A stretch of DNA of 64,000 nt from JAJRTA01 sp965603125 (GTDB lineage: Bacteria > Zixibacteria > MSB-5A5 > GN15 > FEB-12). The stretch spans positions 1 to 64,000 of the forward strand of contig CBFDBU010000002.1 of NCBI GenBank assembly GCA_965603125.1. Direction: 5' to 3'. The notes below the pieces were generated by a model. The model worked only from the letters and a program-made list of their open reading frames with translations. It was not told the DNA's origin and did not search any database. A program made the position numbers and the translations under genes. Of this stretch, positions 27,365 to 36,471 are shown piece by piece (the first letter of the stretch is position 1; each line of letters starts with the position of its first letter).

Positions 27365-28276
27365 CTATGGCTGCTCCGGCGACTCGCTCGCTTCCTGCCG
27401 CTGAGGTTCCTGCTCGCTGGCCTCCTGTTGAGCCGGCGTCCCGTCCGGCTGCTCGGCGGGCTCTTCACCGCGGCGAAGGGCGTTGATGATGTTGTTGAGC
27501 TTTTCCAGTTCCGAGCGAGCGCGGCCTGCGAAATCGTCATCCTTGCCGGCATAAAGCACCGAGCGGGAGACGTTGATAACAGCGGTTTTGGTGAAATCGG
27601 CGGTGCCAAAAGCTGCAGCCTTCTCAAGCGATCCGCCCTGCGCGCCCACACCGGGGATCAGAAGCGGCATGTCTCCGGCGAGCGAGCGGATTTCCCTGAG
27701 CTGCTCCGGTACCGTAGCGCCCACGACCAGACCACAGTTGTGGTCCTTGTTCCAGTAGGAGACCTTTTCGGCCACGATCTGATAGACCGGTTTGCCGTCG
27801 ACGATCAACATCTGGAAATCCCTGGAGCCGGGATTGGACGTCAGGCAGAGGATAAAGACGCCCTTGTCCTTGCGTTCGATGAACGGCCGGAGGGAGTCGT
27901 ACCCCAGGTACGGGTTGAGTGTCACCCAGTCCGCCTGGAGTTCGTCAAACATGGCCTCGGCGTACCGTGCGGCTGTGTTGCCGACGTCGCCGCGCTTGCC
28001 GTCCATGATCACCGGGATATCATCCGGGATCCGGTCAACGATAAGTCGCAACAGCGACAGGCCGTCGGCGCCCAGGCACTCGTAGAAGGCAACATTGGGC
28101 TTATAGGCGCAGACTTTGTCTTTGGTGGCCTCGATAATGCGATAAGCGAACTCGAACATGCCCTTGGTCGTCCGTGAGTAATCGGACGGCATCCTTCGCG
28201 GGTCCAGGTCGAGTCCGAGGCAGATCATCGAGTTATTGTCTGATTGAATCTTCTGAAGTTCCTTGAGAGCTATCAT
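27365..28276 (-). CDS. pyrF: Orotidine 5'-phosphate decarboxylase, type 2
   Basis: 303 residues from the ATG at 28276, which overlaps the pyrD stop by 4 bases (ATGA). The type 2 signature is VIMDGKRGDVGNTA, with the catalytic Asp-Lys pair. The enzyme makes UMP, the last step of de novo pyrimidine synthesis. The core ends near residue 267; the tail of about 35 residues is almost only Glu, Gln, Pro, Ser and Ala (EEPAEQPDGTPAQQEA) and is unusual for the family. Confidence 0.93.
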   Translation of the reverse strand: MIALKELQKIQSDNNSMICLGLDLDPRRMPSDYSRTTKGMFEFAYRIIEATKDKVCAYKPNVAFYECLGADGLSLLRLIVDRIPDDIPVIMDGKRGDVGNTAARYAEAMFDELQADWVTLNPYLGYDSLRPFIERKDKGVFILCLTSNPGSRDFQMLIVDGKPVYQIVAEKVSYWNKDHNCGLVVGATVPEQLREIRSLAGDMPLLIPGVGAQGGSLEKAAAFGTADFTKTAVINVSRSVLYAGKDDDFAGRARSELEKLNNIINALRRGEEPAEQPDGTPAQQEASEQEPQRQEASESPEQP

Positions 28277-29193
28277 CCGTATTTCCTCACCCGGCCAATA
28301 AGGTCGTTTACTGTTTTCAGTTTCTTCCGTCGCATGTATTCTTTCAATCCGCGGACGATCTTCACCGGGATCTCCGGTTCCACGAAGAGAGCCGTTCCCA
28401 CTTGCACCGCCGTGGCGCCACAGAGCAGGAACTCGACGGCGTCGGCCCACTCGGCAATGCCGCCGATACCGATAACGGGCAACCGGCAGGCACTGTGGAC
28501 GGCGCTGACCATCGCCAGGGCAATGGGTTTGACAGCCGGGCCGGTCAGGCCTCCGGTATTGTTGGTGAGACGAGGCCGCCATGTTTCTATGTCGACAGCG
28601 GTGCCGACCACCGAGTTTATGAGCGAGACGGCGTCGGCGCCGCCCTGCTCGGCCGCCCGGGCGATCTCAACGATGTTGGTGACGTTGGGCGACAGTTTGG
28701 CGATGACCGGCCGGGTGAAAACCTGCTTGACGGACTTCACTACCTCTTCTGTCAGCGACGGGTCGGCCCCGAACTGTAATCCGCCCCGGTCGACATTGGG
28801 ACAACTGATGTTCAGCTCCACCATGTCCGGATGTTCCACGTCGTTCAGCCTTCGGCAAACCTCGGTATACTCGCCTATCGTTGATCCGGCCACGTTGACA
28901 ATCGTCCGGGTCTTCTGGAGGGCGAGAAAGGGGATCTTCTCACCTATGAAGCGGTCGACTCCGACGTTGGCCAGCCCGATGGCATTAAGCATACCGGCCG
29001 AGGTCTCGGCGACTCTTGGCGGGGGATGCCCCAGCCGGGGTTCGAGCGTTATTGATTTCGTGACCAGCGCTCCTAATCTCGACAGCGGGAAAACGCGCGC
29101 CAGTTCTTCACCGTAGCCGCAGCACCCGGAGGCGGTCCACACCGGGTTGGCGAACTCGACACCGGCGATAGTGACTCTCAAGTCAGCAGTCAC
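28273..29193 (-). CDS. pyrD: Dihydroorotate dehydrogenase catalytic subunit, class 1B
   Basis: 306 residues from the GTG at 29193, which has GGGAGG 7 bases upstream and overlaps the pyrK stop by 4 bases. The FMN-binding barrel is recognisable from NPVWTASGCCGYG, KSITLEPRLGHPPPRV, VELNISCPNV (the catalytic Cys of class 1B) and PVIGIGGI. With PyrK it forms the NAD-dependent enzyme that oxidises dihydroorotate to orotate in the cytoplasm. Confidence 0.94.
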   Translation of the reverse strand: MTADLRVTIAGVEFANPVWTASGCCGYGEELARVFPLSRLGALVTKSITLEPRLGHPPPRVAETSAGMLNAIGLANVGVDRFIGEKIPFLALQKTRTIVNVAGSTIGEYTEVCRRLNDVEHPDMVELNISCPNVDRGGLQFGADPSLTEEVVKSVKQVFTRPVIAKLSPNVTNIVEIARAAEQGGADAVSLINSVVGTAVDIETWRPRLTNNTGGLTGPAVKPIALAMVSAVHSACRLPVIGIGGIAEWADAVEFLLCGATAVQVGTALFVEPEIPVKIVRGLKEYMRRKKLKTVNDLIGRVRKYG

Positions 29194-29984
29194 AAGGCCA
29201 CCTCCCCGATACTGAACACCGGGCCATCGCAGCAAACCCGCGCGTGCCCGCCGTCGGTCAGCGGTACGACACATCCCAGGCAGACGCCGATGCCGCAGGG
29301 CATGGGCGCCTCGAGCGATATCTGACCGGGTACGCCCAGTCTCAGGGCAAATTCGCTGGTCGCCTTCAGCATCCCCTCCGGGCCGCAGCCGTAGATACGA
29401 TAGTTGCCATCATCGTGATTCCAGATGAATTCCTCCACCGGCACGGTGACCAGCCCCTTGCGGCCAAGTGAGCCGTCTTCGGTTACCGGTCTGAAGTTCA
29501 CTCCCAGTTTCCTTATCCGGCCGCGCTCGATAACATCGCCTGCCCTGCGACCGCCGTAGAAGAACTCGATACGCTTTGGATCGTGTCCTCTTGACACCAT
29601 ATCATGCGCCAGAAACAGGAGCGGTGGAAACCCGACGCCGCCGGCCACGATCAGCGTGTGCTCTCTCTTTCCCGGTCGCTTGAAAGGCACTCCCAGCGGG
29701 CCCAGGAGGTTGATGGGGTCTCCCGGGCGCAAATGAGCCATCGTCCGGGTGCCGCGACCGACGAGTTTGAAAATGATCTCAATCTCACCGGCGGAAGGGG
29801 ACACGGCGGCGACTGAGAAGGCGCGGCGGAAGAAAACACCAGCACCCGGCAGCTTCAGGTGCACAAAATGGCCAGGGCGACATCGATTCGCCCGGGAATA
29901 CGGAGAGAAAGTGAGAGAGTAGTAGTCGTTTCCTAAGTTGCGCCGTTTTTTCAGGAACGTGTCTTCACACGTCGGTTTTGTCAT
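29190..29984 (-). CDS. pyrK: Dihydroorotate dehydrogenase electron-transfer subunit
   Basis: 264 residues. The FAD/NAD part holds RRAFSVAAVSP and IVAGGVGFPPLLFLA. The C-terminal 2Fe-2S cluster cysteines are in MPCGIGVCLGCVVPL and RVCCDGPVF. It passes electrons from PyrD to NAD. The ATG overlaps the stop of the upstream TPR gene by 4 bases (ATGA), and its own stop overlaps pyrD, so the whole operon is translationally coupled. Confidence 0.93.
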   Translation of the reverse strand: MTKPTCEDTFLKKRRNLGNDYYSLTFSPYSRANRCRPGHFVHLKLPGAGVFFRRAFSVAAVSPSAGEIEIIFKLVGRGTRTMAHLRPGDPINLLGPLGVPFKRPGKREHTLIVAGGVGFPPLLFLAHDMVSRGHDPKRIEFFYGGRRAGDVIERGRIRKLGVNFRPVTEDGSLGRKGLVTVPVEEFIWNHDDGNYRIYGCGPEGMLKATSEFALRLGVPGQISLEAPMPCGIGVCLGCVVPLTDGGHARVCCDGPVFSIGEVAL

Positions 29985-32101
29985 CTCAAGTGGTCCGGCA
30001 GTGTAACTCTGAATTTATAAACCATCCAGTTGCCCTGAATCGGCGCGGGGATTCGTGACGGGTCGAAGGTCATGGAGGCCACCGTTGCCTCAGCGCGGCG
30101 GTTGATCTCCTCGCTGGGAGACTTGATCATAAATACATAATCTTCAATTTCCCCGGAAAAATCAAGTAAGATCTGAAAATACAGATCGCCTTCCCAAGCC
30201 AGCCGATATGCCTCGGTGGGATAGATGAATTCCTCCTCAACGCGTATCGGGCCGTAAGGGTGGTTCATGATTTTCTCACCGTTGGGATCGATATAGACTG
30301 CTTCCAGGGGGTCCACGTAGGTGGACGTGGTATCTTCTTCTCCCTCCTGCTGGAACCCGGGTTGTTCATCCTGCACCTCCGGCATGGTGTCGACTTCCGC
30401 ATCGTCCGGCACCGTCGGAGCGGGAGTGTACTGCGTCCGCTTACGGGCCAGGGTTGCCCATTCCGTGTCAGGGAAAGAGTCCACCAGCTCGTTGTAGGCC
30501 AGGATAATCGAGGAGTCACCCGGGCTGTCGTACATCTCGGTCAGCCATACCAGCGCGAAGCGCGACTGGAGATAATACTTGGAATCGGGGAAGCGATCCA
30601 CAACGATCTGGTAGTAACTGCGCGCCGAATCGGGGGTTTCCTCATCCACGAGAAAGCTCTCGGCCCGATCGAAATAGACTCCGGCGTACCCGGTGTCGGC
30701 GGGAGTTCCTTTCAGACCCAGTATCTCCAGAGCCTGCGGGACATAGTCGGAAGCAGGATAGTCCAGCAGTACCTGCTGCAGGATCGAGTCGGCCTTCAGA
30801 GAGTCTTTCTCGTGCTCACGAACCATTTCTGAAAGGGCGATCATGGCCTTGGGGGCGTCGTAGGCAGTGGGAAAGGAGTCCGCCACGTACTTCATTTCAA
30901 GGATGGCGGTGTCCGGCTTGTACAGTTGAAACCAGTACAGTTCCGCCAGTTGGTATTGGGTATAGGCTGCTTCATCTATGATATCCTGGGTGGCCGTGGA
31001 GTCGATGGTCTCCACCTGCAGCTTGTACGATTCGCGTTTGCCGATATCCGACGATTTTTGAAGCGCCTCCCCGCCGATCTCCGAGCCGCGGCTCGACTGC
31101 ACCGTGGAATCATAGTACTCCTTGGCCTGGGACAAATCGTCGTAATCGTACTGATACATCAGGCCCAAGTTCCAGAAGGCCTCGGCGCGAACCCTTCGGT
31201 TCTGCTCTACCTCAAGGATTTCGTTGTAGGTTTCCTCTGCCTGCGCCAGGTCCTCGTCATATTCGTATCCCTCGGCGAGCTTGAGTTTCAGCACGCCCAG
31301 GGAGTCGAAGTACAACTCGTCGTCGATCAGCGTCCTCAGGTAGTCCTGGCCCTCATCAATCCGCTGCAGCCGATACGAGCAGGCAGCCGCCCTGAACAGG
31401 GCTACGTACTTGTCCTCCATGTCGGGGTCCATTCCCAGGAGTTGCAGGTACGCGCCGAGAGCCTCCTGGTGATGAAAGCGCTCGAAATAGCCATCCGCGA
31501 GGTAATGCTGGGCCAGTTTCCGGTCCTCATCGGTCCCCAGCGAATCGCGGAGGGCCAGCAGATAAGGCTCCGCGTCGGCGTAGTTCCTGTTGTCGATGTA
31601 GTAGGTGGTCAGCGCCAGGGCCGCTTCAACCTTAAAATCCCGCGCGTAGTCGCCCTCGAAAATCCCCCGAAAGATGTCCATCGCATCCGCTATGTCCCTT
31701 AATTCGAGCTTGGCTTTGGCCAGGTAGAGATTGGCCTCGTGGGCATACCTGGAATCGGGGTGGTTGGCCAGTATTTCTCGTGCCCGGCGCTCCGACCGGC
31801 CGTACTGTTTCGTATGATAGTAGGACACCGTCAGAACATGGAGGGCGTCATCGTAGTACTTGGAGTTGGGGTAGTCCTCAATAACTTTCAGCGACTTTTC
31901 GATGGCCTTCTTGTAGCCGCCGGCTCCGCCGCTTCTCCGGGCGCGCCTGGCCCCCTTGCGAGCTTTCTCCGCCTCGTTGAACGCCTTGCGTGCATTGTAG
32001 AAAGTGTTGTAGTAGACGCAGTTGTTGAGAGCGCACGCCAGAATCACCAGGACGACGATCCGCGGAACCCAATGTCTCAAACGCGAAATCACCACTATCA
32101 A
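29981..32101 (-). CDS. TPR lipoprotein with C-terminal TonB_C-like domain
   Basis: 706 residues from a TTG start with GAGGG 4 bases upstream; a GTG two codons later is possible. A hydrophobic N terminus ends in LNNC (Cys28), followed by VYYNTFYNARKAF, a start often seen in TPR lipoproteins of FCB bacteria. Residues 45-560 are TPR and YbgF/BamD-like repeats (AIEKSLKVIEDYPNSKYYDD, ILANHPDSRYAHEA, IVVDRFPDSKYY). After an acidic Pro/Gln-rich linker, residues 630-706 resemble a TonB C-terminal domain (YFQILLDFSGEIEDYVFM, then RRAEATVASMTFDPSRIP). It is the first gene of the pyrimidine operon and overlaps pyrK by 4 bases. Likely a periplasmic scaffold protein at the outer membrane. Confidence 0.8.
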   Translation of the reverse strand: MIVVISRLRHWVPRIVVLVILACALNNCVYYNTFYNARKAFNEAEKARKGARRARRSGGAGGYKKAIEKSLKVIEDYPNSKYYDDALHVLTVSYYHTKQYGRSERRAREILANHPDSRYAHEANLYLAKAKLELRDIADAMDIFRGIFEGDYARDFKVEAALALTTYYIDNRNYADAEPYLLALRDSLGTDEDRKLAQHYLADGYFERFHHQEALGAYLQLLGMDPDMEDKYVALFRAAACSYRLQRIDEGQDYLRTLIDDELYFDSLGVLKLKLAEGYEYDEDLAQAEETYNEILEVEQNRRVRAEAFWNLGLMYQYDYDDLSQAKEYYDSTVQSSRGSEIGGEALQKSSDIGKRESYKLQVETIDSTATQDIIDEAAYTQYQLAELYWFQLYKPDTAILEMKYVADSFPTAYDAPKAMIALSEMVREHEKDSLKADSILQQVLLDYPASDYVPQALEILGLKGTPADTGYAGVYFDRAESFLVDEETPDSARSYYQIVVDRFPDSKYYLQSRFALVWLTEMYDSPGDSSIILAYNELVDSFPDTEWATLARKRTQYTPAPTVPDDAEVDTMPEVQDEQPGFQQEGEEDTTSTYVDPLEAVYIDPNGEKIMNHPYGPIRVEEEFIYPTEAYRLAWEGDLYFQILLDFSGEIEDYVFMIKSPSEEINRRAEATVASMTFDPSRIPAPIQGNWMVYKFRVTLPDHLR

Positions 32102-32126
32102 CGGACCCTCTTGCTGCAGTCCACAC

Positions 32127-32195
32127 CACGGGCTGTTGAGAGATTCACAACGGAATACAAAACAGCAACCACCTCTCGATGCGGGTTATTCCCGC
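32127..32195 (+). repeat. Intergenic dispersed repeat, copy 2
   Basis: This aligns with 5065-5136: CACGGG start, identical TACAAAACAGCAAC core, and a GGGTTATTCCCGC end. Confidence 0.5.
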
Positions 32196-32222
32196 CCCTC
32201 CGTCATCACCCGCGGCATTGTG

Positions 32223-32387
32223 CCGTCAGGCGTCTCTGCCTGACGGTTCCCTCATCGCCAGTCGTCAGGCGTCGGGCAGGGACACCCGACGCCACACATA
32301 TGACATTCTTGTCCCTCTCTATCATCTCCCGCGCAAGCGGGAATCCAGTTGTATCAACGCCTTACTGGATGCCCGCGTTCGTGGGCA
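32223..32387. repeat. Cluster of four palindromes (REP-like)
   Basis: Four hairpins follow each other: CCGTCAGGC/GCCTGACGG (32223-32246), GCGTCGGG/CCCGACGC (32269-32292), CCCGC/GCGGG (32328-32341) and GCCC/GGGC around 32372-32387. The third and fourth belong to the common 'cgcgcaagcgggaatcc ... gcccgcgttcgtgggcatgac' type of repeat found between genes in many bacteria. Confidence 0.65.
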
Positions 32388-32476
32388 TGACAGAGGAGGG
32401 GGATACCCGTGTTCGCGGTGCACGGTACGCCTTGTCAACGATCCCACCATTATACCTGTCGGCCGGCAGGCTGGTT

Positions 32477-33229
32477 TCAGCCGCCATCGTCGCCGTCCAG
32501 TCGCCTGCGGAACAGCTCCATCAACCGGGGAAGAAACTCGCCGGAAGGACCGCAGAAATGGAAATCGGCCAGATCACTTAAGGGCGTACGCTCCACGTTG
32601 ATCTCAACCAGCGTTGAACCGGTCCTCTTGGCCACCACGGGAAGCGAAGCCGCCGGCTGCACCAATGCCGAAGTGCCGACCGAGAAGAACAACTCCGACT
32701 GCTGAGCCGCCTCAAATGCAGCGTCGATGATATCGGCCTCCAGCATCTCGCCGAACCAGACCACGTCGGGGCGAATACTGCCGCCGCACTGCGCGCAGGA
32801 GGGGATGTCGTCGGGGTCTATTTCCGTTTGCCCGTCCACCACCGCGTTGCACTCTGCGCACTTGTTCCGGTGGATATTCCCGTGCAACTCCAGCATGTTC
32901 TCTGATCCGGCCTGTCGGTGAAGTCCGTCGACATTCTGCGTGATCAGGGTAAACTGCTCAAACGCCTTTTCCATCTCACCGAGAGCGAAATGCCCCGGAT
33001 TGGGCTGTACTTTCGCCGTCAGGTCGCGGCGCCAGTTGTACCACTCCCACACGATTTTCGGGTTGGACATGAAAGCCGACATTGTGGCCAGTTCTTCCGG
33101 TCGGAACTTTCCCCACAGCCCCTCTTTACCACGGAAGGTGGGAACCCCTGACTCGGCTGATATGCCCGCCCCGGTCAGCACGGCGCACCGGCGGCAGTTG
33201 ACCATGATGTCAGCCAGTTCTTCAAACAT
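32477..33229 (-). CDS. cobB: Sirtuin NAD-dependent protein deacylase
   Basis: 250 residues. Sir2 motifs: VLTGAGISAESGVPTFRG (12-36), ITQNVDGLHRQAGS, LHGN, four zinc Cys (KCAECNAV and SCAQCGGS), and SVGTSALVQPAASL. A WEWYNWRRDL block near residue 63 carries Tyr and Arg in the position used by SirT5-like enzymes, which favour succinyl, malonyl or glutaryl groups. This specificity is inferred. The gene lies 95 bases after the GH57 gene in - strand terms of coordinates and may be its downstream partner. Confidence 0.9.
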   Translation of the reverse strand: MFEELADIMVNCRRCAVLTGAGISAESGVPTFRGKEGLWGKFRPEELATMSAFMSNPKIVWEWYNWRRDLTAKVQPNPGHFALGEMEKAFEQFTLITQNVDGLHRQAGSENMLELHGNIHRNKCAECNAVVDGQTEIDPDDIPSCAQCGGSIRPDVVWFGEMLEADIIDAAFEAAQQSELFFSVGTSALVQPAASLPVVAKRTGSTLVEINVERTPLSDLADFHFCGPSGEFLPRLMELFRRRLDGDDGG

Positions 33230-33324
33230 GACCGCAAGATAACCCTGCCGCTCCCGGTTGACAAAAGAAATGTTCGGACAGCCCCCGCGCTCCGTCGCGT
33301 CGGCGGCGGGGCCACTGACGCGGC

Positions 33325-35502
33325 TTATAGTGAGCCGGCAACCCTGGCTGTCGCCCGGCGGTTTCGATAGCCTTCCAGGGCTCCGCCATAAAGCTCCAGA
33401 TTCAGCCGGAAGGGCTGGTTTCCGAGAACCACGCGGTAGACATTGACGAAGGTAGTCCCCTGATAGACTTTCTCGAAACCGCCCTCCGAGAGAGACACGG
33501 TGAATATGGGCAGGTGCCAGAGCGCCCCCTGCCTGTCGGCGTGAAGCGCCACCGCCAGGCCGCGATACTCATCGATCATGGCGAAGGCATGCCGGCTGTC
33601 ATAGGCGCCGGGCGCATCGAGAAAGGAGTCCTCATGGCGGTGGTTATCGATCAGAATGAACCGATCCTCGGCATGACCGGCCTGGAAGCTGAAGTTGTTT
33701 TCCAGGGCGAAGTTCACCTCGATCTCACTCTCGGCCAGACTTGAAATCTCGTAGGCGATTTTTATCACGTCGTCGGACGGGTCGAAAACGAAGTGCTTGA
33801 TCACCCGCACCGGTATTGTTGCTCCCGGCCGCCAGAGGTGGCCGTCACGAGTCAACGTCAGGCGGTGGTTGTCGCGGTCGGTTTCGAAGGCATACGGCTC
33901 AAGAATGAAGTCGCCTTCCTCACCGAACCGGTTGGATCGGAACCGGTCGAAGTCGACGTCGCCGGTTAAGAAGTGATCGATGAAGCAGCGCTTGAGATAC
34001 CAGTCCTCAACCAGGTATTCCCTGAGGCCTTCCTCCTTGGCCAGGACGAGGTCATGGATGGAAGCCGTTGCGTCTTTGGAAGCCTGCTCAGTCACGGCGC
34101 GGTCGAGCTTCAGATGGTAGCCTTCTTTCCGGCGGGTAAGGGTGTCGGTGACGTCGAAATGTTGCTTGTTGAGGGCCAGGTCCAGAAGTGTCCCGCCGCG
34201 CCGCGGTTTGAAGACGGCCGTGAAAGGGCCGCCGCTGCAGATGATTTCGTCGGCGCCGTCAGCGTCGTAATCGGACACGTGAAACCTGATACCGCGCTCG
34301 CCGATCAGTTGATCCAGGATGCGGTCGGCTTCGATGAGGCTGGAGTAGACCGCCTGGCGGATATGGGGGAGGTACAGCCCGCCGAAAACGCCGTGCCAGT
34401 ATGGGCAGTTGCACTGCCCGGCATAGAGGCGGTCTCGCGCGCCGTCGGCCCGCCGGGGGTTATCCTCGTGTACCTGCTCGTATACCCTGAGTTTCTCCGA
34501 GACCGCGAGCATTTTCTTGTGCATCAGGTTGGCCTCGTCATACTTGGCGAGAAAGCCCCGCCAGTGCCCCCCGCGGACAAATCGCCCGTATCGGTCCCAC
34601 TGCTCCTGTTCTTCGAGCCATTCCTCAAACTGCTCGTATTCCAGAAAAGCCACCGGCGGCAGCGCCCAGTGGAGCATCTCGGCGTACGACGCCGAAGGCA
34701 GATAGACCCGGCCTGCCGGTTCCAGTCGGGCTGCCTCACCGAGCGACACAACCTCCAGCCAGTCCGAGTTCTCTTGAATTGCCTCGAAGAATTCGGACAA
34801 CCAACCGTCTTCAAAGCAGTGCTTGTGGGTCTGCGGCCAGACGCCGAACTTCTCGCCGTCATCGGCGTAGACGGCCAGGCCCGATGGATTCCTCTTGGCC
34901 TGTTCACGGAGTTCCTCGATAACCTCTTCGACCGTACCGAACGGAATCAGGTAGCGGAGCCTCTTCTGAATCGGCAGAAGCGTCAGCAGGCAGCCTTCAC
35001 TCTCGGTTATAAACGGCCCGGTCAACTGGCTCAGTTCCAGCCCGGCATAGAGAAAGTGTGTGTCGTCAATCGGCAGATATTTTACACCGGCTTGGGCCAG
35101 CAGCTTAGGCAGGTGCGGCTCCCAGATTCGCTCGGTCAGCCAGAGACCGTCCGGCTTCGCCTCGAAGTGGTCCTTCAGGTACCGATTGAGCGCGGCAATC
35201 TGGCCGCGCGCGTCGCGTTCGGGAATCGAGCTTAGGATCGGCTCGTAGAATCCGCCGGTCATCAGTTCGGCCCGCCCCCGGTCGACCAGTTCGCTGACAA
35301 GTCGGAAATAGTCGCCGTGAGTGCGTTCCTGGAAACGCCACAGGATACCTGACTGGTGCAGCGAGAAGCGGAAGTCCTCAAACGTCGAGATCAGCTTCAC
35401 GAAAGGCAAATACGCCTTTTGGTGAGCTTCTTCGAAAACCGCCTCGAAGTTACCAATCGGCTGATGGTTGTGCAGTCCAAAGGCGAGTTTGAATCTGGCC
35501 AT
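33325..35502 (-). CDS. GH57 family 4-alpha-glucanotransferase or alpha-amylase
   Basis: 725 residues, close to the Thermococcus-type 4-alpha-glucanotransferases. The N terminus FKLAFGLHNHQPIGN is GH57 motif 1. Glu124 in LWLTERIWEP is the nucleophile and Asp214 in VYADDGEKFG the acid/base. Domains after residue 300 fit the DUF1925 and DUF1926 beta-sandwich regions. It acts on alpha-1,4-glucans such as glycogen or maltodextrin and has no signal peptide. It ends the transcript begun by rsgA or the MCE gene, with only 4 bases between its start and the MCE stop. Confidence 0.9.
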   Translation of the reverse strand: MARFKLAFGLHNHQPIGNFEAVFEEAHQKAYLPFVKLISTFEDFRFSLHQSGILWRFQERTHGDYFRLVSELVDRGRAELMTGGFYEPILSSIPERDARGQIAALNRYLKDHFEAKPDGLWLTERIWEPHLPKLLAQAGVKYLPIDDTHFLYAGLELSQLTGPFITESEGCLLTLLPIQKRLRYLIPFGTVEEVIEELREQAKRNPSGLAVYADDGEKFGVWPQTHKHCFEDGWLSEFFEAIQENSDWLEVVSLGEAARLEPAGRVYLPSASYAEMLHWALPPVAFLEYEQFEEWLEEQEQWDRYGRFVRGGHWRGFLAKYDEANLMHKKMLAVSEKLRVYEQVHEDNPRRADGARDRLYAGQCNCPYWHGVFGGLYLPHIRQAVYSSLIEADRILDQLIGERGIRFHVSDYDADGADEIICSGGPFTAVFKPRRGGTLLDLALNKQHFDVTDTLTRRKEGYHLKLDRAVTEQASKDATASIHDLVLAKEEGLREYLVEDWYLKRCFIDHFLTGDVDFDRFRSNRFGEEGDFILEPYAFETDRDNHRLTLTRDGHLWRPGATIPVRVIKHFVFDPSDDVIKIAYEISSLAESEIEVNFALENNFSFQAGHAEDRFILIDNHRHEDSFLDAPGAYDSRHAFAMIDEYRGLAVALHADRQGALWHLPIFTVSLSEGGFEKVYQGTTFVNVYRVVLGNQPFRLNLELYGGALEGYRNRRATARVAGSL

Positions 35503-35506
35503 AACG

Positions 35507-36409
35507 TCAGAAGATCTCCACGGTAAGGTTTATGTATTTGCGTGGGTTGGCGCGGATATCGCTTATCAGACTATCGATGTTGTCGGCCGTTTTGCGAAGG
35601 TCATCGTACAATCGCCGGTCCTCAAGCAGGAGCTGCAAAGTTCCGTCGGGATTGTTGATATTGTCGGCGAACTCACGGGCCGACAGCGACAGTGTATCAA
35701 GCTGTACCACGATCATCTCGATCTTGTGCGAAATGCGGTCGAAGCGGCTTATCGACGAATCGACTCGACCTGCGTTGTCCGACAGGAGCCGGTTCAATTC
35801 CCGCGAGGCGCCCAGGAAGTTTTCCACGGTTTGGTCCATCCGGGCCTCGTTTCTTGTGACGTACGACGCCAGGGAGGCGGAGACGCACTCCAGATTGCTT
35901 ACGGTATTGTTGAAACTCTGCAGCGATGAATCCGACCCCACCGTGCGTTTGAATGACACTACCAGATTGCGCAGCTCGCTGATCATCTCACCCATCAGCC
36001 CCATGACCTCGGGAAGGCCGGTGTCATAAAGACCGGTAACAGGCCTGGAGTAGTCGAATGCCACTGTGTCCTCGCCGGGAGATATGGCAATGAAGCGCTC
36101 TCCCATGAGACCCAGGTTCTTGATAACAAACTGCGCGTCGCGTCTGAGAATCACATCCCGGCTCAACAGGATTTCCACTTCGACACCGTTTTCGGTGAGT
36201 CGCATGTCGTTGACCTTTCCCTTCCGCACACCGGAAACGGTCACCTTGTCACCCACCGCGAGGGTGCCGACATCGCCAAACAGCACCCTGATCGTATCCG
36301 CGCTGGCAGAAAGCCGGTAACCCTGAAGCCAGTACAGCGACACCACCAGTATGAGCGCGCCGATCAGGATGATTACGCCGACTTGGAATTCAATGTTCTT
36401 TGACGCCAT
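35507..36409 (-). CDS. MCE/MlaD family lipid-transport protein
   Basis: 300 residues. One membrane helix (FQVGVIILIGALILVVSLYW, 8-28) is followed by an MCE domain (about 38-115: VLFGDVGTLAVGDKVTVSGV then GKVNDMRL) and a long helical tail (130-290). MCE proteins form rings or tubes that carry phospholipids between the inner and outer membranes. No partner permease or ATPase (MlaE, MlaF) is encoded nearby, so these must be elsewhere. It is followed 4 bases later by the GH57 gene. Confidence 0.88.
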   Translation of the reverse strand: MASKNIEFQVGVIILIGALILVVSLYWLQGYRLSASADTIRVLFGDVGTLAVGDKVTVSGVRKGKVNDMRLTENGVEVEILLSRDVILRRDAQFVIKNLGLMGERFIAISPGEDTVAFDYSRPVTGLYDTGLPEVMGLMGEMISELRNLVVSFKRTVGSDSSLQSFNNTVSNLECVSASLASYVTRNEARMDQTVENFLGASRELNRLLSDNAGRVDSSISRFDRISHKIEMIVVQLDTLSLSAREFADNINNPDGTLQLLLEDRRLYDDLRKTADNIDSLISDIRANPRKYINLTVEIF

Positions 36410-36471
36410 ATTATGCCTACCATATCGGTAAGTTACGGGTATTTGTTAAGTTGACATATCCGATTACGCGT

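Larger units (their letters stand above)
32102..32476. other. Repeat-rich intergenic region
   Basis: 375 bases without a supported gene. It holds copy 2 of a dispersed repeat and a cluster of four hairpins. Short frames here that read like RESSCINALLDARVRGHD are known products of such intergenic palindromes, not proteins. Confidence 0.7.

Noticed and set aside
32179..32601. Small frames reading RESSCINALLDARVRGHD
   Set aside because: These come from common intergenic palindromic repeats and part of the antisense of the sirtuin gene, not from a real protein.
33973..35235. 420-codon open frame opposite the GH57 gene
   Set aside because: Shadow of a conserved enzyme; no start signal or known motif.
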